A stretch of 15,672 nucleotides of DNA from NCBI GenBank assembly GCA_031292915.1, contig JAUMSH010000020.1, positions 1-15,672 of the forward strand, read 5' to 3'. Below the pieces are notes generated by a model. It saw nothing but the letters and a program-made list of their open reading frames with translations, searched no databases and had not been told where the DNA came from. The translations under genes and the position numbers were made by a program. Shown here piece after piece: positions 1 through 9,104 of the stretch. This stretch comes from Collinsella sp. Its GTDB lineage: Bacteria > Actinomycetota > Coriobacteriia > Coriobacteriales > Coriobacteriaceae. Numbering within the stretch: the stretch's first letter is position 1; the number at the start of each line of letters is the position of its first letter.

Positions 1-2057
<2,057 letters not shown>

Positions 2058-2316
2058 ACCGCTCTCGGGCCCGCGGGATATCCACGTGTCGCTAATAAAA
2101 ATTAATCGATATCATGAATAGCGCTCGTATGTCGCAATTCGGGTATCTCATACCGCGGCACAGTAGTTGAACTGTGCTCGCGATCAGATGCTCCTCACTC
2201 ATTATTAAGTGAATTCTTCTTGTTTGGATCGGATGAATGATTGCTATCATTCTTACGTTTAATCGCAGAAAAGAATCGAGTCTGGAAGAAATTGATCTTC
2301 CATCTCTCTCCTATCG

Positions 2317-2336
2317 CTATGCGGCTCTCAAGGTAC
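2317..2336 (-). promoter_or_regulatory. boxA-like antitermination element in the rRNA spacer
   Basis: The minus strand reads TACCTTGAGAGCCGCATAG. It matches the leader copy at 4166-4186 (CACCTTGAGAACCGGATAC) at 15 of 19 positions. Both resemble the TTTGAGAAC boxA of mycobacterial rRNA operons, which binds NusB-NusE and protects rRNA transcription from Rho. That one copy precedes 16S and one precedes 23S is the usual arrangement; function is inferred. Confidence 0.65.
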
Positions 2337-2390
2337 GCGGGTGCGACCCCGGGGACCGGGTGCTGCGGGGAATCATCGCGGGCGACATCA

Positions 2391-2403
2391 ACCGGACGGG
2401 CTC
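2391..2403 (-). other. 3' arm of the predicted 16S rRNA processing stem
   Basis: On the plus strand this reads accggacgggctc, the exact reverse complement of gagcccgtccggt at 3979-3991 in the 16S leader. The 13 bp match flanks the 16S gene on both sides, as expected for the long stem cut by RNase III during pre-rRNA maturation. Confidence 0.75.
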
Positions 2404-2451
2404 CTGCCCTCTATTCGAGTTAAGCTGATCTCTCTAGAAGATTTATCTCCC

Positions 2452-3961
<1,510 letters not shown>

Positions 3962-3978
3962 AAAAATAAATGGGCTTC

Positions 3979-3991
3979 GAGCCCGTCCGGT
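3979..3991 (-). other. 5' arm of the predicted 16S rRNA processing stem
   Basis: Thirteen bases in the leader, perfectly complementary to spacer bases 2391-2403. The arm overlaps a small local hairpin (3972-3984, GGGCT loop CGA), so the two folds may compete before 16S is complete. The family role, RNase III cleavage, is known; the pairing here is inferred from sequence. Confidence 0.75.
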
Positions 3992-4165
3992 CCTCTCAGA
4001 CATTCGCTGATCGGTTCCGTTCGATTCATATGGTTTTAGTATAGGAAAAGGAATTTCTCGGGGCCGCCTCTCGGCGGCCTTGCGAAAAACAAATCCAAGT
4101 TAGACCATTTCAAATGGTTCGATGTCTGCCCGGATGCGACACAACTGGTGTGTCCATCCTCGCAG

Positions 4166-4186
4166 TATCCGGTTCTCAAGGTGCAC
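4166..4186 (-). promoter_or_regulatory. boxA-like antitermination element in the rRNA leader
   Basis: The minus strand reads CACCTTGAGAACCGGATAC, close to the actinobacterial boxA core TTTGAGAAC. It lies about 210 bases upstream of mature 16S, directly after the 6 bp hairpin at 4200-4214. Binding of NusB-NusE to boxA in rRNA leaders is established for other bacteria; the assignment here is by similarity and position. Confidence 0.7.
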
Positions 4187-4400
4187 GCCTGCGCTGGTTC
4201 CCGGTTCGACCGGGCCGCGCGGCAAGGAGATATATTGCCAGACCGCGAAGCTCTGTGGGACGTCAATTCCACTCTTCACAAGTCCTACACAACATATTGC
4301 TTTCTATAGGTAATAGAAAGACTGGTGCGGATCTTCCGCACGTATCAGATGATGACCCTTTGGTTCAGGAATATATAGAGATCGGTCACCTGTAAGTGTT

Positions 4401-4428
4401 TATCTACCCGCGCTTTTAGCAATGTAAA
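4401..4428 (-). promoter_or_regulatory. tentative rRNA operon promoter
   Basis: TTTACA at 4423-4428 and TAGATA at 4401-4406 are separated by 16 bases. The site starts just downstream of the rplT terminator and upstream of boxA, where an rrn promoter must lie. The -10 match is only 3 of 6. A TTGACG at 4262-4267 is an alternative -35 but has no good -10 at normal spacing. Confidence 0.3.
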
Positions 4429-4440
4429 CCGCGCTTCAGA

Positions 4441-4476
4441 TAAAAAGAGGGAGCGCCGCCACAACGCGACACTCCC
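4441..4476 (-). terminator. intrinsic terminator of infC-rpmI-rplT
   Basis: On the minus strand an 11 bp stem (4466-4476 with 4449-4459, three G-U pairs) with loop GTTGTG is followed by TCTTTTTA. It begins 21 bases after the rplT stop codon and separates the ribosomal-protein operon from the rRNA operon. Confidence 0.92.
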
Positions 4477-4497
4477 CTAGCGATCCAAGAGAATCTA

Positions 4498-4857
4498 TTA
4501 GGCCTCGAGAGCCTTCTTGGCGATGGTAGCCAGCTCGTTGAAGGACTCGATGTCCTCGTAAGCCATCTGAGCCAGGACCTTGCGGTCGAGCTCGATGCCG
4601 GCAACCTTCAGGCCGTGCATGAACTGAGAGTAAGAGATGTCGTTCAGGCGAGCAGCAGCGTTGATACGAGTGATCCAAAGAGAACGGATCTCGCGCTTCT
4701 TGTTGCGGCGATCACGATACTGATACTGCAGGGAGTGCTGGACCTGCTCTTTAGCATGCTTGTAAGTACGCGAAGCGGCACCGTAGTAACCCTTCGCACG
4801 GTGCATAACGGTACGGCGCTTCTTCTTGGCGGCAACAGCGCGCTTAATACGTGCCAT
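4498..4857 (-). CDS. rplT: 50S ribosomal protein L20
   Basis: L20 binds 23S rRNA domain I early in large-subunit assembly and is essential for it. The product has 119 residues, the normal family length. It begins MARIKRAVAAKKKRRTVM with the very basic N-terminal extension, followed by the conserved RAKGYYGAASRTY and YRDRRNKKREIRSLWITRIN segments, and the globular half with LNDISYSQFMHGLK near residues 72-85. AGGAG lies 10 bases before the ATG. It is the last gene of the infC-rpmI-rplT operon, 46 bases after rpmI, and ends 21 bases before a strong terminator. In other bacteria L20 represses this operon by binding its leader; a leader attenuator is also seen here, but nothing in the sequence proves L20 binding. 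Confidence 0.97.
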   Translation of the reverse strand: MARIKRAVAAKKKRRTVMHRAKGYYGAASRTYKHAKEQVQHSLQYQYRDRRNKKREIRSLWITRINAAARLNDISYSQFMHGLKVAGIELDRKVLAQMAYEDIESFNELATIAKKALEA

Positions 4858-4903
4858 GTTCTATCAACTCCTAGACGGTAAAACGAAAAACGGGAACGCG
4901 AAC

Positions 4904-5095
4904 TTAGGCGAGACGCGACTTGATGACCTTGCGGTCGGCAGCGGCGATCTCGGTCTCCTGACGGAAGCCACGCTTACGCTTGGTGGACTTCTTGCTCAGG
5001 ATGTGGCTCTTGAAAGCCTTGGCGCGCATAAGCTTGCCGGTACCAGTCTTGCGGAAACGCTTCTTGGTGCCGCTGTGGGACTTCATCTTAGGCAT
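4904..5095 (-). CDS. rpmI: 50S ribosomal protein L35
   Basis: Small, very basic ribosomal protein of 63 residues, typical in length. It begins MPKMKSHSGTKKRFRKTGTG, the family signature, and continues with KLMRAKAFKSHILSKKSTKRK. AAGGAG is six bases upstream of the ATG, so the start is clear. It lies 32 bases after infC and 46 before rplT, in the widely conserved infC-rpmI-rplT order, and must be co-transcribed with both: there is no terminator in either gap. Confidence 0.97.
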   Translation of the reverse strand: MPKMKSHSGTKKRFRKTGTGKLMRAKAFKSHILSKKSTKRKRGFRQETEIAAADRKVIKSRLA

Positions 5096-5127
5096 GAAAT
5101 ACTCCTTAATCGGTTACAGAACACTAG

Positions 5128-5682
5128 TTACTTGGTATCGCTTGCCGCTTTATCTTCATCGAAGGCGCCCTTAATCGGGGCGAGCAGCATAAGCATGTTA
5201 CGGCCTTCCATCTTAGGCTTGGACTCGACCGTAGCGTAAGGCTTGAGATCCTCGGCGAGACGCTCGAGAACGTTAAGACCCTGCTCCGGGTGAGCCATCT
5301 CACGGCCGCGGAACATGATGGTGATCTTAACGCGTGCGCCCTTCTTAAGGAAACGCAGAACGTGGCCCTTCTTGGTCTCGTAATCGCCAACGTCAATCTT
5401 GGGTCGGAACTTCATTTCCTTGACCTCGACCTTGGACTGGTTCTTACGAGCAGCCTTGGCCTTCATGGCCTGCTGGTACTTGAACTTACCGTAGTCCATG
5501 ACCTTGCAGACCGGCGGCTCCGCGTTGGGAGCGATCTCGACCAGGTCGAGACCCTGATCGTCAGCGACGCGCTGGGCATCGCGGATGGCGAACAGGCCGA
5601 GCTGAGAGCCATCGACGCCAATCAAACGGCACGAAGATGCAGTGATCTCGTCGTTGATGCGGGTGTCATCAGACTTAGCTAT
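5128..5682 (-). CDS. infC: translation initiation factor IF-3, probable AUA start
   Basis: IF-3 keeps 30S subunits free and rejects wrong initiator tRNA and start codons. The protein has both halves: the N-terminal domain with RINDEI and LVEIAPNAEPPVCKVMDYGKF, a lysine-rich linker, and the C-terminal domain with KEMKFRPKIDVGDYETK and FRGREMAHPEQG. I place the start at an ATA codon (5682-5680), giving 184 residues. GGAGG at 5695-5691 lies eight bases before it, whereas the in-frame ATG at 5697 overlaps that GGAGG and has no ribosome site of its own. A rare start is characteristic of infC: E. coli uses AUU, and IF-3 represses its own translation through it. A terminator-like attenuator lies just upstream (5702-5736). 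The AUA start is inference. Confidence 0.93.
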   Translation of the reverse strand: MAKSDDTRINDEITASSCRLIGVDGSQLGLFAIRDAQRVADDQGLDLVEIAPNAEPPVCKVMDYGKFKYQQAMKAKAARKNQSKVEVKEMKFRPKIDVGDYETKKGHVLRFLKKGARVKITIMFRGREMAHPEQGLNVLERLAEDLKPYATVESKPKMEGRNMLMLLAPIKGAFDEDKAASDTK

Positions 5683-5690
5683 TTTCCCTA

Positions 5691-5695
5691 CCTCC
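5691..5695 (-). promoter_or_regulatory. ribosome binding site that decides the infC start
   Basis: GGAGG, followed by eight bases (TAGGGAAA) and then ATA. The only nearby ATG (5697-5695) shares its last G with this site, so ribosomes bound here would not use it. Confidence 0.75.
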
Positions 5696-5697
5696 AT

Positions 5698-5899
5698 TCA
5701 TAAAAAAATAACCCGGCGCTTCTTTGCAACCAGGTCGTACACATAGACATCCTCGGTATGAGGAAGGGAATCTAGGTTGTATGACCAGTCAGCTGCTCAT
5801 TGGCGCCAAAAGGTGGGAACCCTCGGGTTCCTCTTTAGGGCATTGCGGGAACAACGCCTTGCGAATAATAACACGTACCGCGCGTTATCACATTACGTA
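5698..5899 (-). other. infC operon leader and upstream region
   Basis: About 200 bases without a gene between the distal tRNA-end repeat and infC. Besides the attenuator it holds a perfect GGAACCC/GGGTTCC hairpin at 5816-5831, followed on the minus strand by CACCTTTTGG, which may be a second structural element of the leader. TATTAT near 5862-5867 is a possible -10 with no clear -35. The duplicated GTACGT at both edges of 5875-5900 has no assigned role. Confidence 0.5.
5702..5736 (-). promoter_or_regulatory. terminator-like attenuator in the infC leader
   Basis: On the minus strand ACCTGG (5735-5730) pairs with CCGGGT (5716-5711), a 6 bp stem with one G-U pair and a 13 base loop. TA and an uninterrupted run of seven T follow, ending five bases before the ATG at 5697. 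A terminator inside a leader suggests conditional read-through; in Bacillus the infC leader terminator is controlled by L20. No antiterminator was identified with confidence. Confidence 0.55.
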
Positions 5900-5969
5900 C
5901 ACGAAAAAGGGGGGCCTTGACCCCCTTGAACGCTCACTTGCATGTATGGTGCCCGAGGCGAGACTCGAA
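5900..5969 (-). repeat. direct repeat copy 1: tRNA-Leu 3' end plus terminator
   Basis: These 70 bases match 6085-6153 with a single one-base indel (six versus five G). The copy carries 23 bases of the tRNA-Leu 3' end, from the T-loop through encoded CCA (5947-5969), then 19 bases of spacer and the terminator. The 5' part of the tRNA, including the 5' half of the T-stem, is absent, so this is a tRNA fragment that cannot fold into a tRNA. It is either one side of an att-like duplication or the remains of a tandem tRNA gene. Confidence 0.9.
5904..5927 (-). terminator. second, distal copy of the tRNA-Leu terminator
   Basis: A stem of AAGGGGG against CCCCCTT plus one extra C, loop TCAAGG, then TTTTT. 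It is the same hairpin as 6089-6111 with one added base, and belongs to the 70 bp direct repeat. It would shield the infC leader from upstream transcription. Confidence 0.8.
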
Positions 5970-6084
5970 GGGCCTTCGCTTCGCGAAGCCCCGGGCTTCG
6001 GGCGCATGGCGCCCTCGCCACGCTCCGCTACAAACAGGCCACAGGCCTGTTTGCTTAACGCTCCGCGCGCTCACGCGAGTTCGG
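5970..6084. repeat. palindrome-dense 115 bp island between tRNA-end repeats
   Basis: No coding sense. It is packed with perfect inverted repeats: gcttcgcgaagc (about 5978-5989), gaagccc/gggcttc with one base between (about 5985-5999), gggcgc/gcgccc with loop atg (about 5999-6014), and caaacaggcc/ggcctgtttg with loop aca (about 6031-6053). Such density resembles REP or MITE-like elements. Its borders are exactly the ends of the tRNA-end repeats. Confidence 0.7.
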
Positions 6085-6153
6085 CACGAAAAAGGGGGCC
6101 TTGACCCCCTTGAACGCTCACTTGCATGTATGGTGCCCGAGGCGAGACTCGAA
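6085..6153 (-). repeat. direct repeat copy 2: overlaps functional tRNA-Leu 3' end
   Basis: Partner of 5900-5969. It includes the last 23 bases of the intact tRNA-Leu and the tRNA terminator. The identity stops exactly inside the T-arm, at the 5' edge of the T-loop, a usual crossover limit for integrases that use tRNA genes. Confidence 0.9.
6089..6111 (-). terminator. intrinsic terminator of tRNA-Leu
   Basis: On the minus strand AAGGGGG (6111-6105) pairs with CCCCCTT (6098-6092) around loop TCAAGG, and the T run reaches 6089. It starts 20 bases after the tRNA CCA end. Confidence 0.88.
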
Positions 6154-6217
6154 CTCGCACGTTGTTGCCAACGGTGGATTTTGAGTCCACTGCGTCTGCC
6201 AATTCCGCCACTCGGGC
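6131..6217 (-). tRNA. tRNA-Leu, anticodon CAA
   Basis: An 87 nt class II tRNA. The acceptor stem GCCCGAG/CTCGGGC pairs perfectly, the discriminator is A, and CCA is encoded. The anticodon stem GTGGA/TCCAC holds the loop CTCAAAA, giving anticodon CAA, which reads UUG. The long variable arm CGTTG-GCAA-CAACG is typical of leucine tRNA. T-stem GCGAG/CTCGC flanks loop TTCGAGT. It lies 39 bases after the transglutaminase-like gene and 20 bases before its own terminator. A TGTGATAAAC sequence just upstream could be an extended -10, but that is weak. Its 3' 23 bases are duplicated at 5947-5969. Confidence 0.97.
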
Positions 6218-6256
6218 ACGTAATGCGTGAGTTAGTTTATCACAGCTTTCTGTTGA

Positions 6257-7690
6257 TTAGTCCGAAAATGGAACTTCGAGCATTTCGATGAGTTCGACCG
6301 TGCGGAGCATCTCGCGCTGACGGCATCCGCGACCGTCGACCGAAGCCTCACCCATCTGGTTATCGTAAGGGTCCTCGCGCATGCCGTCGAAAGAGGTCTC
6401 AAACTCTGCCTGGAATCGATTGTTAGCCACCATACGCCACGGGTCGAGATTGCCAAAGTAGTGACGGCGGCGCCACTCCTCCCCCATCCTGCGAGCAGAA
6501 GATCCAAATGACACGTCGGCGTTGAGCCAACCGGTCTGCGGCGTATAGAACTCTGCCCAGTCGTGCGACCCCACCGAATCGGGCGCAACATACAGGCCGC
6601 TCTGCCAACGGGCGGGCACACCGGCAATACGGCACATGGTGATAAACGTGAGCGCCATAACGCCGCAATCGCCGCGGAGCGAATGCGCGCAGTCATCGGC
6701 AATAGATCCCAAAAGCAAGTACGGCGGCTGATAGCGATAGTCGATATACTGCGTCAGGTAATCATAGATAGCACGGGCGCGATCGAGCGGATCCTCGAGT
6801 CCGCCAACGACACCGGCCGTCAGCTGCTGCAGATACGGCGTGAATGCAATGTGCGGACGGTCCTCGGAAATATCCTCGGGCAGAGGCGCGTCCATACGCG
6901 GATGAACCGGAAGTGTGCCACCGTAGACATCACAATAAGCAGCATCGATGTGATAACGATAAGTCACCGAGAATGAGCGCTCACTCGAAGAAGACCACGA
7001 GGCGGTACGCGCCGAAGCGTTCGCGGGGGCAACAGCACCCTCCGGCGTCATGTCGAGAATCTCGACCTGAGACTGTTGGCGGCAGGTGGCGGCTACGGGA
7101 AGCCAAGCGCGAACGGTCTCCCCCTCTAGAGCGCCGGGGACAGACAAGGATGCCTTAAGCGTAATAACGCGAGTCAATCCGTTTTGCGACTCCATCTCCT
7201 TGAGCATCTCGTTGCGCAGTGCTATTCCGTCCGTAGAATCGGGACGCATGCCGGGGACCTCTTTGGGATATACGCGAAGCGAATCGAGGAAGTTGTCGAG
7301 AACGAACAGCTCACCATCGATAAAGCGCCAGTCAATACGCTTACGGTCAATCAGATCGTTAAACTGCTCCTCGGTAAACTCAGGCCACTCCTCGCGAATC
7401 ATCGCAATAGCTCGATCGCGCGACACCGAAAAATGAAGCGGCGTCTCAAGCATGCGATACCGCTCGGCACGAACGCAGGCAGCAAGCGAGGGATCGGGAT
7501 CTTGGGCAAGTAGGCGGTCGCAAGCCTCAATAGCCTGCGAAAGATACCCCGCGTCCTTTAAACGCAGAATCTCGGGTGGCAAGCCAACATCTAGAAAACG
7601 GAAGTCATCATTGCAAACATCAACAGAACAACCAACAGGACCCTCGTCAATAACCTTCCCATCCGAAGGCAGCACATTAATAACAGCCAT
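6257..7690 (-). CDS. transglutaminase-like (cysteine protease fold) protein, function unknown
   Basis: A 477 residue protein with a transglutaminase-like domain in its C-terminal half. The catalytic triad is visible: Cys342 in RGDCGVMAL, His376 in GSHDWAEFY, Asp392 in GWLNADVS. Next to it are the usual YDYLTQYIDYRY and CRIAGVPARWQSG segments. The first 150 residues include EILRLKDAGYLSQAIEACDR, a helical-repeat-like start, and the middle (about 170-260) looks like a beta-rich domain. No signal peptide or membrane segment is seen, so it is probably cytoplasmic. The start was moved to the second ATG: GGAG lies seven bases before it, and the ATG at 7708 has no such site. A TTGGGG-N18-TACAAT promoter lies upstream. 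Substrate unknown; it could be a peptidase or amidase rather than a cross-linker. Confidence 0.85.
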   Translation of the reverse strand: MAVINVLPSDGKVIDEGPVGCSVDVCNDDFRFLDVGLPPEILRLKDAGYLSQAIEACDRLLAQDPDPSLAACVRAERYRMLETPLHFSVSRDRAIAMIREEWPEFTEEQFNDLIDRKRIDWRFIDGELFVLDNFLDSLRVYPKEVPGMRPDSTDGIALRNEMLKEMESQNGLTRVITLKASLSVPGALEGETVRAWLPVAATCRQQSQVEILDMTPEGAVAPANASARTASWSSSSERSFSVTYRYHIDAAYCDVYGGTLPVHPRMDAPLPEDISEDRPHIAFTPYLQQLTAGVVGGLEDPLDRARAIYDYLTQYIDYRYQPPYLLLGSIADDCAHSLRGDCGVMALTFITMCRIAGVPARWQSGLYVAPDSVGSHDWAEFYTPQTGWLNADVSFGSSARRMGEEWRRRHYFGNLDPWRMVANNRFQAEFETSFDGMREDPYDNQMGEASVDGRGCRQREMLRTVELIEMLEVPFSD

Positions 7691-7725
7691 ACCAAAACTC
7701 CAAGTCACTAGAACGCTTGAAGTCC

Positions 7726-7755
7726 ATTGTAGCGAGATAAAAAAGAAAGCCCCAA
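7726..7755 (-). promoter_or_regulatory. likely promoter of the transglutaminase-like gene
   Basis: TACAAT (7726-7731) matches the -10 consensus at five of six positions. TTGGGG (7750-7755) is a partial -35 with 18 base spacing. Transcription would start about 30 bases before the chosen ATG. Confidence 0.5.
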
Positions 7756-7798
7756 TAAAGGAACTCTCAACACCGATAAACGGTACCTATAAAAAATG

Positions 7799-7889
7799 AA
7801 TTCAGCCCAGTAACCCTGTAGCGAGTTAACGAAGGAGGCCCCGTTTCCCCGGAGCTGATTCCGTCGCGCGGCTTCTGGCAAAGCCAGTA
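7799..7889. repeat. diverged tandem repeat, unit A
   Basis: Starts aattcag, then taaccctg, and carries aacgaagga, gccccgt, cccggagct and the mini-hairpin ctggcaaagccag. It repeats at a distance of 99 bases as unit B, with scattered differences and small indels. Unit A lacks the closing arm that makes unit B a long hairpin. No coding potential. Confidence 0.75.
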
Positions 7890-7897
7890 GCCATCTT

Positions 7898-7988
7898 AAT
7901 TCAGACTCGTAACCCTGCGGCGTTAAACGAAGGAAGCCCCGTCCCCCGGAACTGTTTCCTTGGCGCGACTTCTGGCGAAGCCAGGTGA
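7898..7988. repeat. diverged tandem repeat, unit B
   Basis: Second copy, with aattcag, taaccctg, aacgaagga, gccccgtcccccgga and the mini-hairpin ctggcgaagccag in the same order as unit A. Its right-hand part forms one side of the long stem-loop that ends after fba. Confidence 0.75.
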
Positions 7989-8023
7989 GCGCAAAGGAAA
8001 CAGTGTAGGGGGACGGGGCTTCC
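7932..8023 (-). terminator. 92 bp stem-loop at the 3' end of fba
   Basis: Perfect 16 bp outer arms (7932-7947 with 8008-8023), a three-base internal loop, 10 bp inner arms (7951-7960 with 7995-8004) and a 5 bp CTGGC/GCCAG mini-hairpin at the tip. It begins 20 bases after the fba stop codon. The outer stem is followed on the minus strand by TTCGTTT rather than a clean T run, so it may work as a terminator, an mRNA 3'-end stabiliser, or be a REP-like element. Confidence 0.75.
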
Positions 8024-8043
8024 GACGGGAAGTTTAGCGACGC

Positions 8044-8910
8044 TTACGCCTTGTTGACGGAGCCAAACTCCTCCATGAGCTCCTTGGTGCGGGCAACGAT
8101 GTTGTCGCGACCAGGCTTGAGGAGCTTGCGGGGGTCAAAGCCCTTGCCCTGCTGATCCTTGCCAGCCTCGATGTACTCGCGAACGCCCTTGGCAAAGACG
8201 AGCTGCAGATCGGTGTTGACGTTGATCTTGGAGATACCCAGGGAGATGGCCTTCTTGATCTGATCCTCGGGGATGCCGGTGCCACCGTGCAGAACGAGGG
8301 GCAGGTCGCCGGTCTGAGCCTTGATCTCGCCCAGACGCTCGAAGGAAAGGCCAGCCCAGTCGGCAGGGTACACGCCGTGGATGTTGCCGATACCGCAAGC
8401 GAGGAAGTCGACGCCCAGGTCAGCAATCTGCTTGCACTCAGCAGGATCAGCGAGCTCGCCGCTGGAGGTCACGCCGTCCTCGGTGCCGCCGATGCCGCCG
8501 ACCTCGGCCTCGATGGACATGCCCTTGGAGTGGGCAAGCTCAACGAGCTCCTTGGTGCGGTCGAGGTTAAGCTGGAAGGTCTCCTCGTGAGAGCCGTCAT
8601 ACATGATGGACGTAAAGCCGGCCTCGATGCACTTGAAGCAGTCCTCGTAAGAACCGTGATCGAGGTGAAGGGCGACGGGAACGGTAACGCCCGTGGCCTC
8701 GACGGCAGCCTTGACCATGTCGGCGCAGACCTTGAAACCGCCCATCCACTTAGCGGCACCAGCGGTGCACTGAAGGATCAGCGGAGACTTGGCCTCCTCG
8801 GCGGCCTGGAGAATAGCCAGGGTCCACTCGAGGTTGTTGGTGTTGAAGGCACCGAGACCGTACTTGCCGGCCTCGGCCTTCTTGAGCATGTCTGCTGCGT
8901 TGACGAGCAT
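8044..8910 (-). CDS. fba: class II fructose-1,6-bisphosphate aldolase
   Basis: Zinc enzyme of glycolysis and gluconeogenesis in the cytoplasm; it splits fructose-1,6-bisphosphate into dihydroxyacetone phosphate and glyceraldehyde-3-phosphate. The 288 residues match the length of the Bacillus FbaA type. Visible motifs: LHLDHGSYEDC (His82, catalytic Asp84, zinc ligand His85), IEAEVGGIGGTED (134-145), NIHGVYP (zinc His178), LVLHGGTGIP (zinc His208) and KINVNTDL (228-235, phosphate binding). The ATG has AGGAGG eight bases upstream; the frame stays open further upstream to 9222, but that would overlap the MBL gene and precede the promoter. It has its own extended -10 promoter and ends in a long stem-loop, so it is probably monocistronic. 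GatY/KbaY tagatose aldolases are related, but the overall match favours FBA. Confidence 0.95.
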   Translation of the reverse strand: MLVNAADMLKKAEAGKYGLGAFNTNNLEWTLAILQAAEEAKSPLILQCTAGAAKWMGGFKVCADMVKAAVEATGVTVPVALHLDHGSYEDCFKCIEAGFTSIMYDGSHEETFQLNLDRTKELVELAHSKGMSIEAEVGGIGGTEDGVTSSGELADPAECKQIADLGVDFLACGIGNIHGVYPADWAGLSFERLGEIKAQTGDLPLVLHGGTGIPEDQIKKAISLGISKINVNTDLQLVFAKGVREYIEAGKDQQGKGFDPRKLLKPGRDNIVARTKELMEEFGSVNKA

Positions 8911-8950
8911 AAAAGAAACCTCCTGTAAGGTTGCTCCGATAACGCCTGAG

Positions 8951-8979
8951 ATTTTACCACGACATACCCGAGCATAAAC
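8951..8979 (-). promoter_or_regulatory. fba promoter with extended -10
   Basis: TGGTAAAAT on the minus strand gives a TG-N-TAAAAT extended -10 (8951-8959). TTTATG at 8973-8978, 16 bases further up, is a weak -35. Transcription would start about 35 bases before the ATG. Just upstream lies AAACG-AA-CGTTT (about 8975-8986), a small inverted repeat overlapping the -35 that could be an operator; that is speculative. Confidence 0.6.
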
Positions 8980-9104
8980 GTTCGTTTGTTCACGAATACC
9001 ATCCGATTGGACAAATTTTGACCGTTTGCCCCACAGAATCGACCCACTGGGGAAAATAGCTTGACGATTGACCGGTCTTCGTGGTTCGAAAGACGGCTTC
9101 GAGC

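Larger units (their letters stand above)
3962..4440 (-). other. rRNA operon leader and upstream region
   Basis: This 479 base stretch between the rplT terminator and 16S has no convincing gene. From upstream to downstream on the minus strand it holds a tentative promoter (4401-4428), a 7 bp hairpin at 4325-4341 (loop AGA), an 8 bp hairpin at 4300-4320 (loop TACCT), a 6 bp hairpin at 4200-4214 just ahead of boxA in the position boxB has in E. coli rrn leaders, boxA at 4166-4186, a 7 bp GC hairpin at 4062-4079 (loop GAGA), and the 16S processing arm. A TATACT box near 4035-4040 lacks a -35 partner. Confidence 0.7.

Noticed and set aside
5683..5697. ATG at 5697 as the infC start
   Set aside because: It overlaps the GGAGG and lacks its own ribosome site; the ATA eight bases after the GGAGG is more likely.
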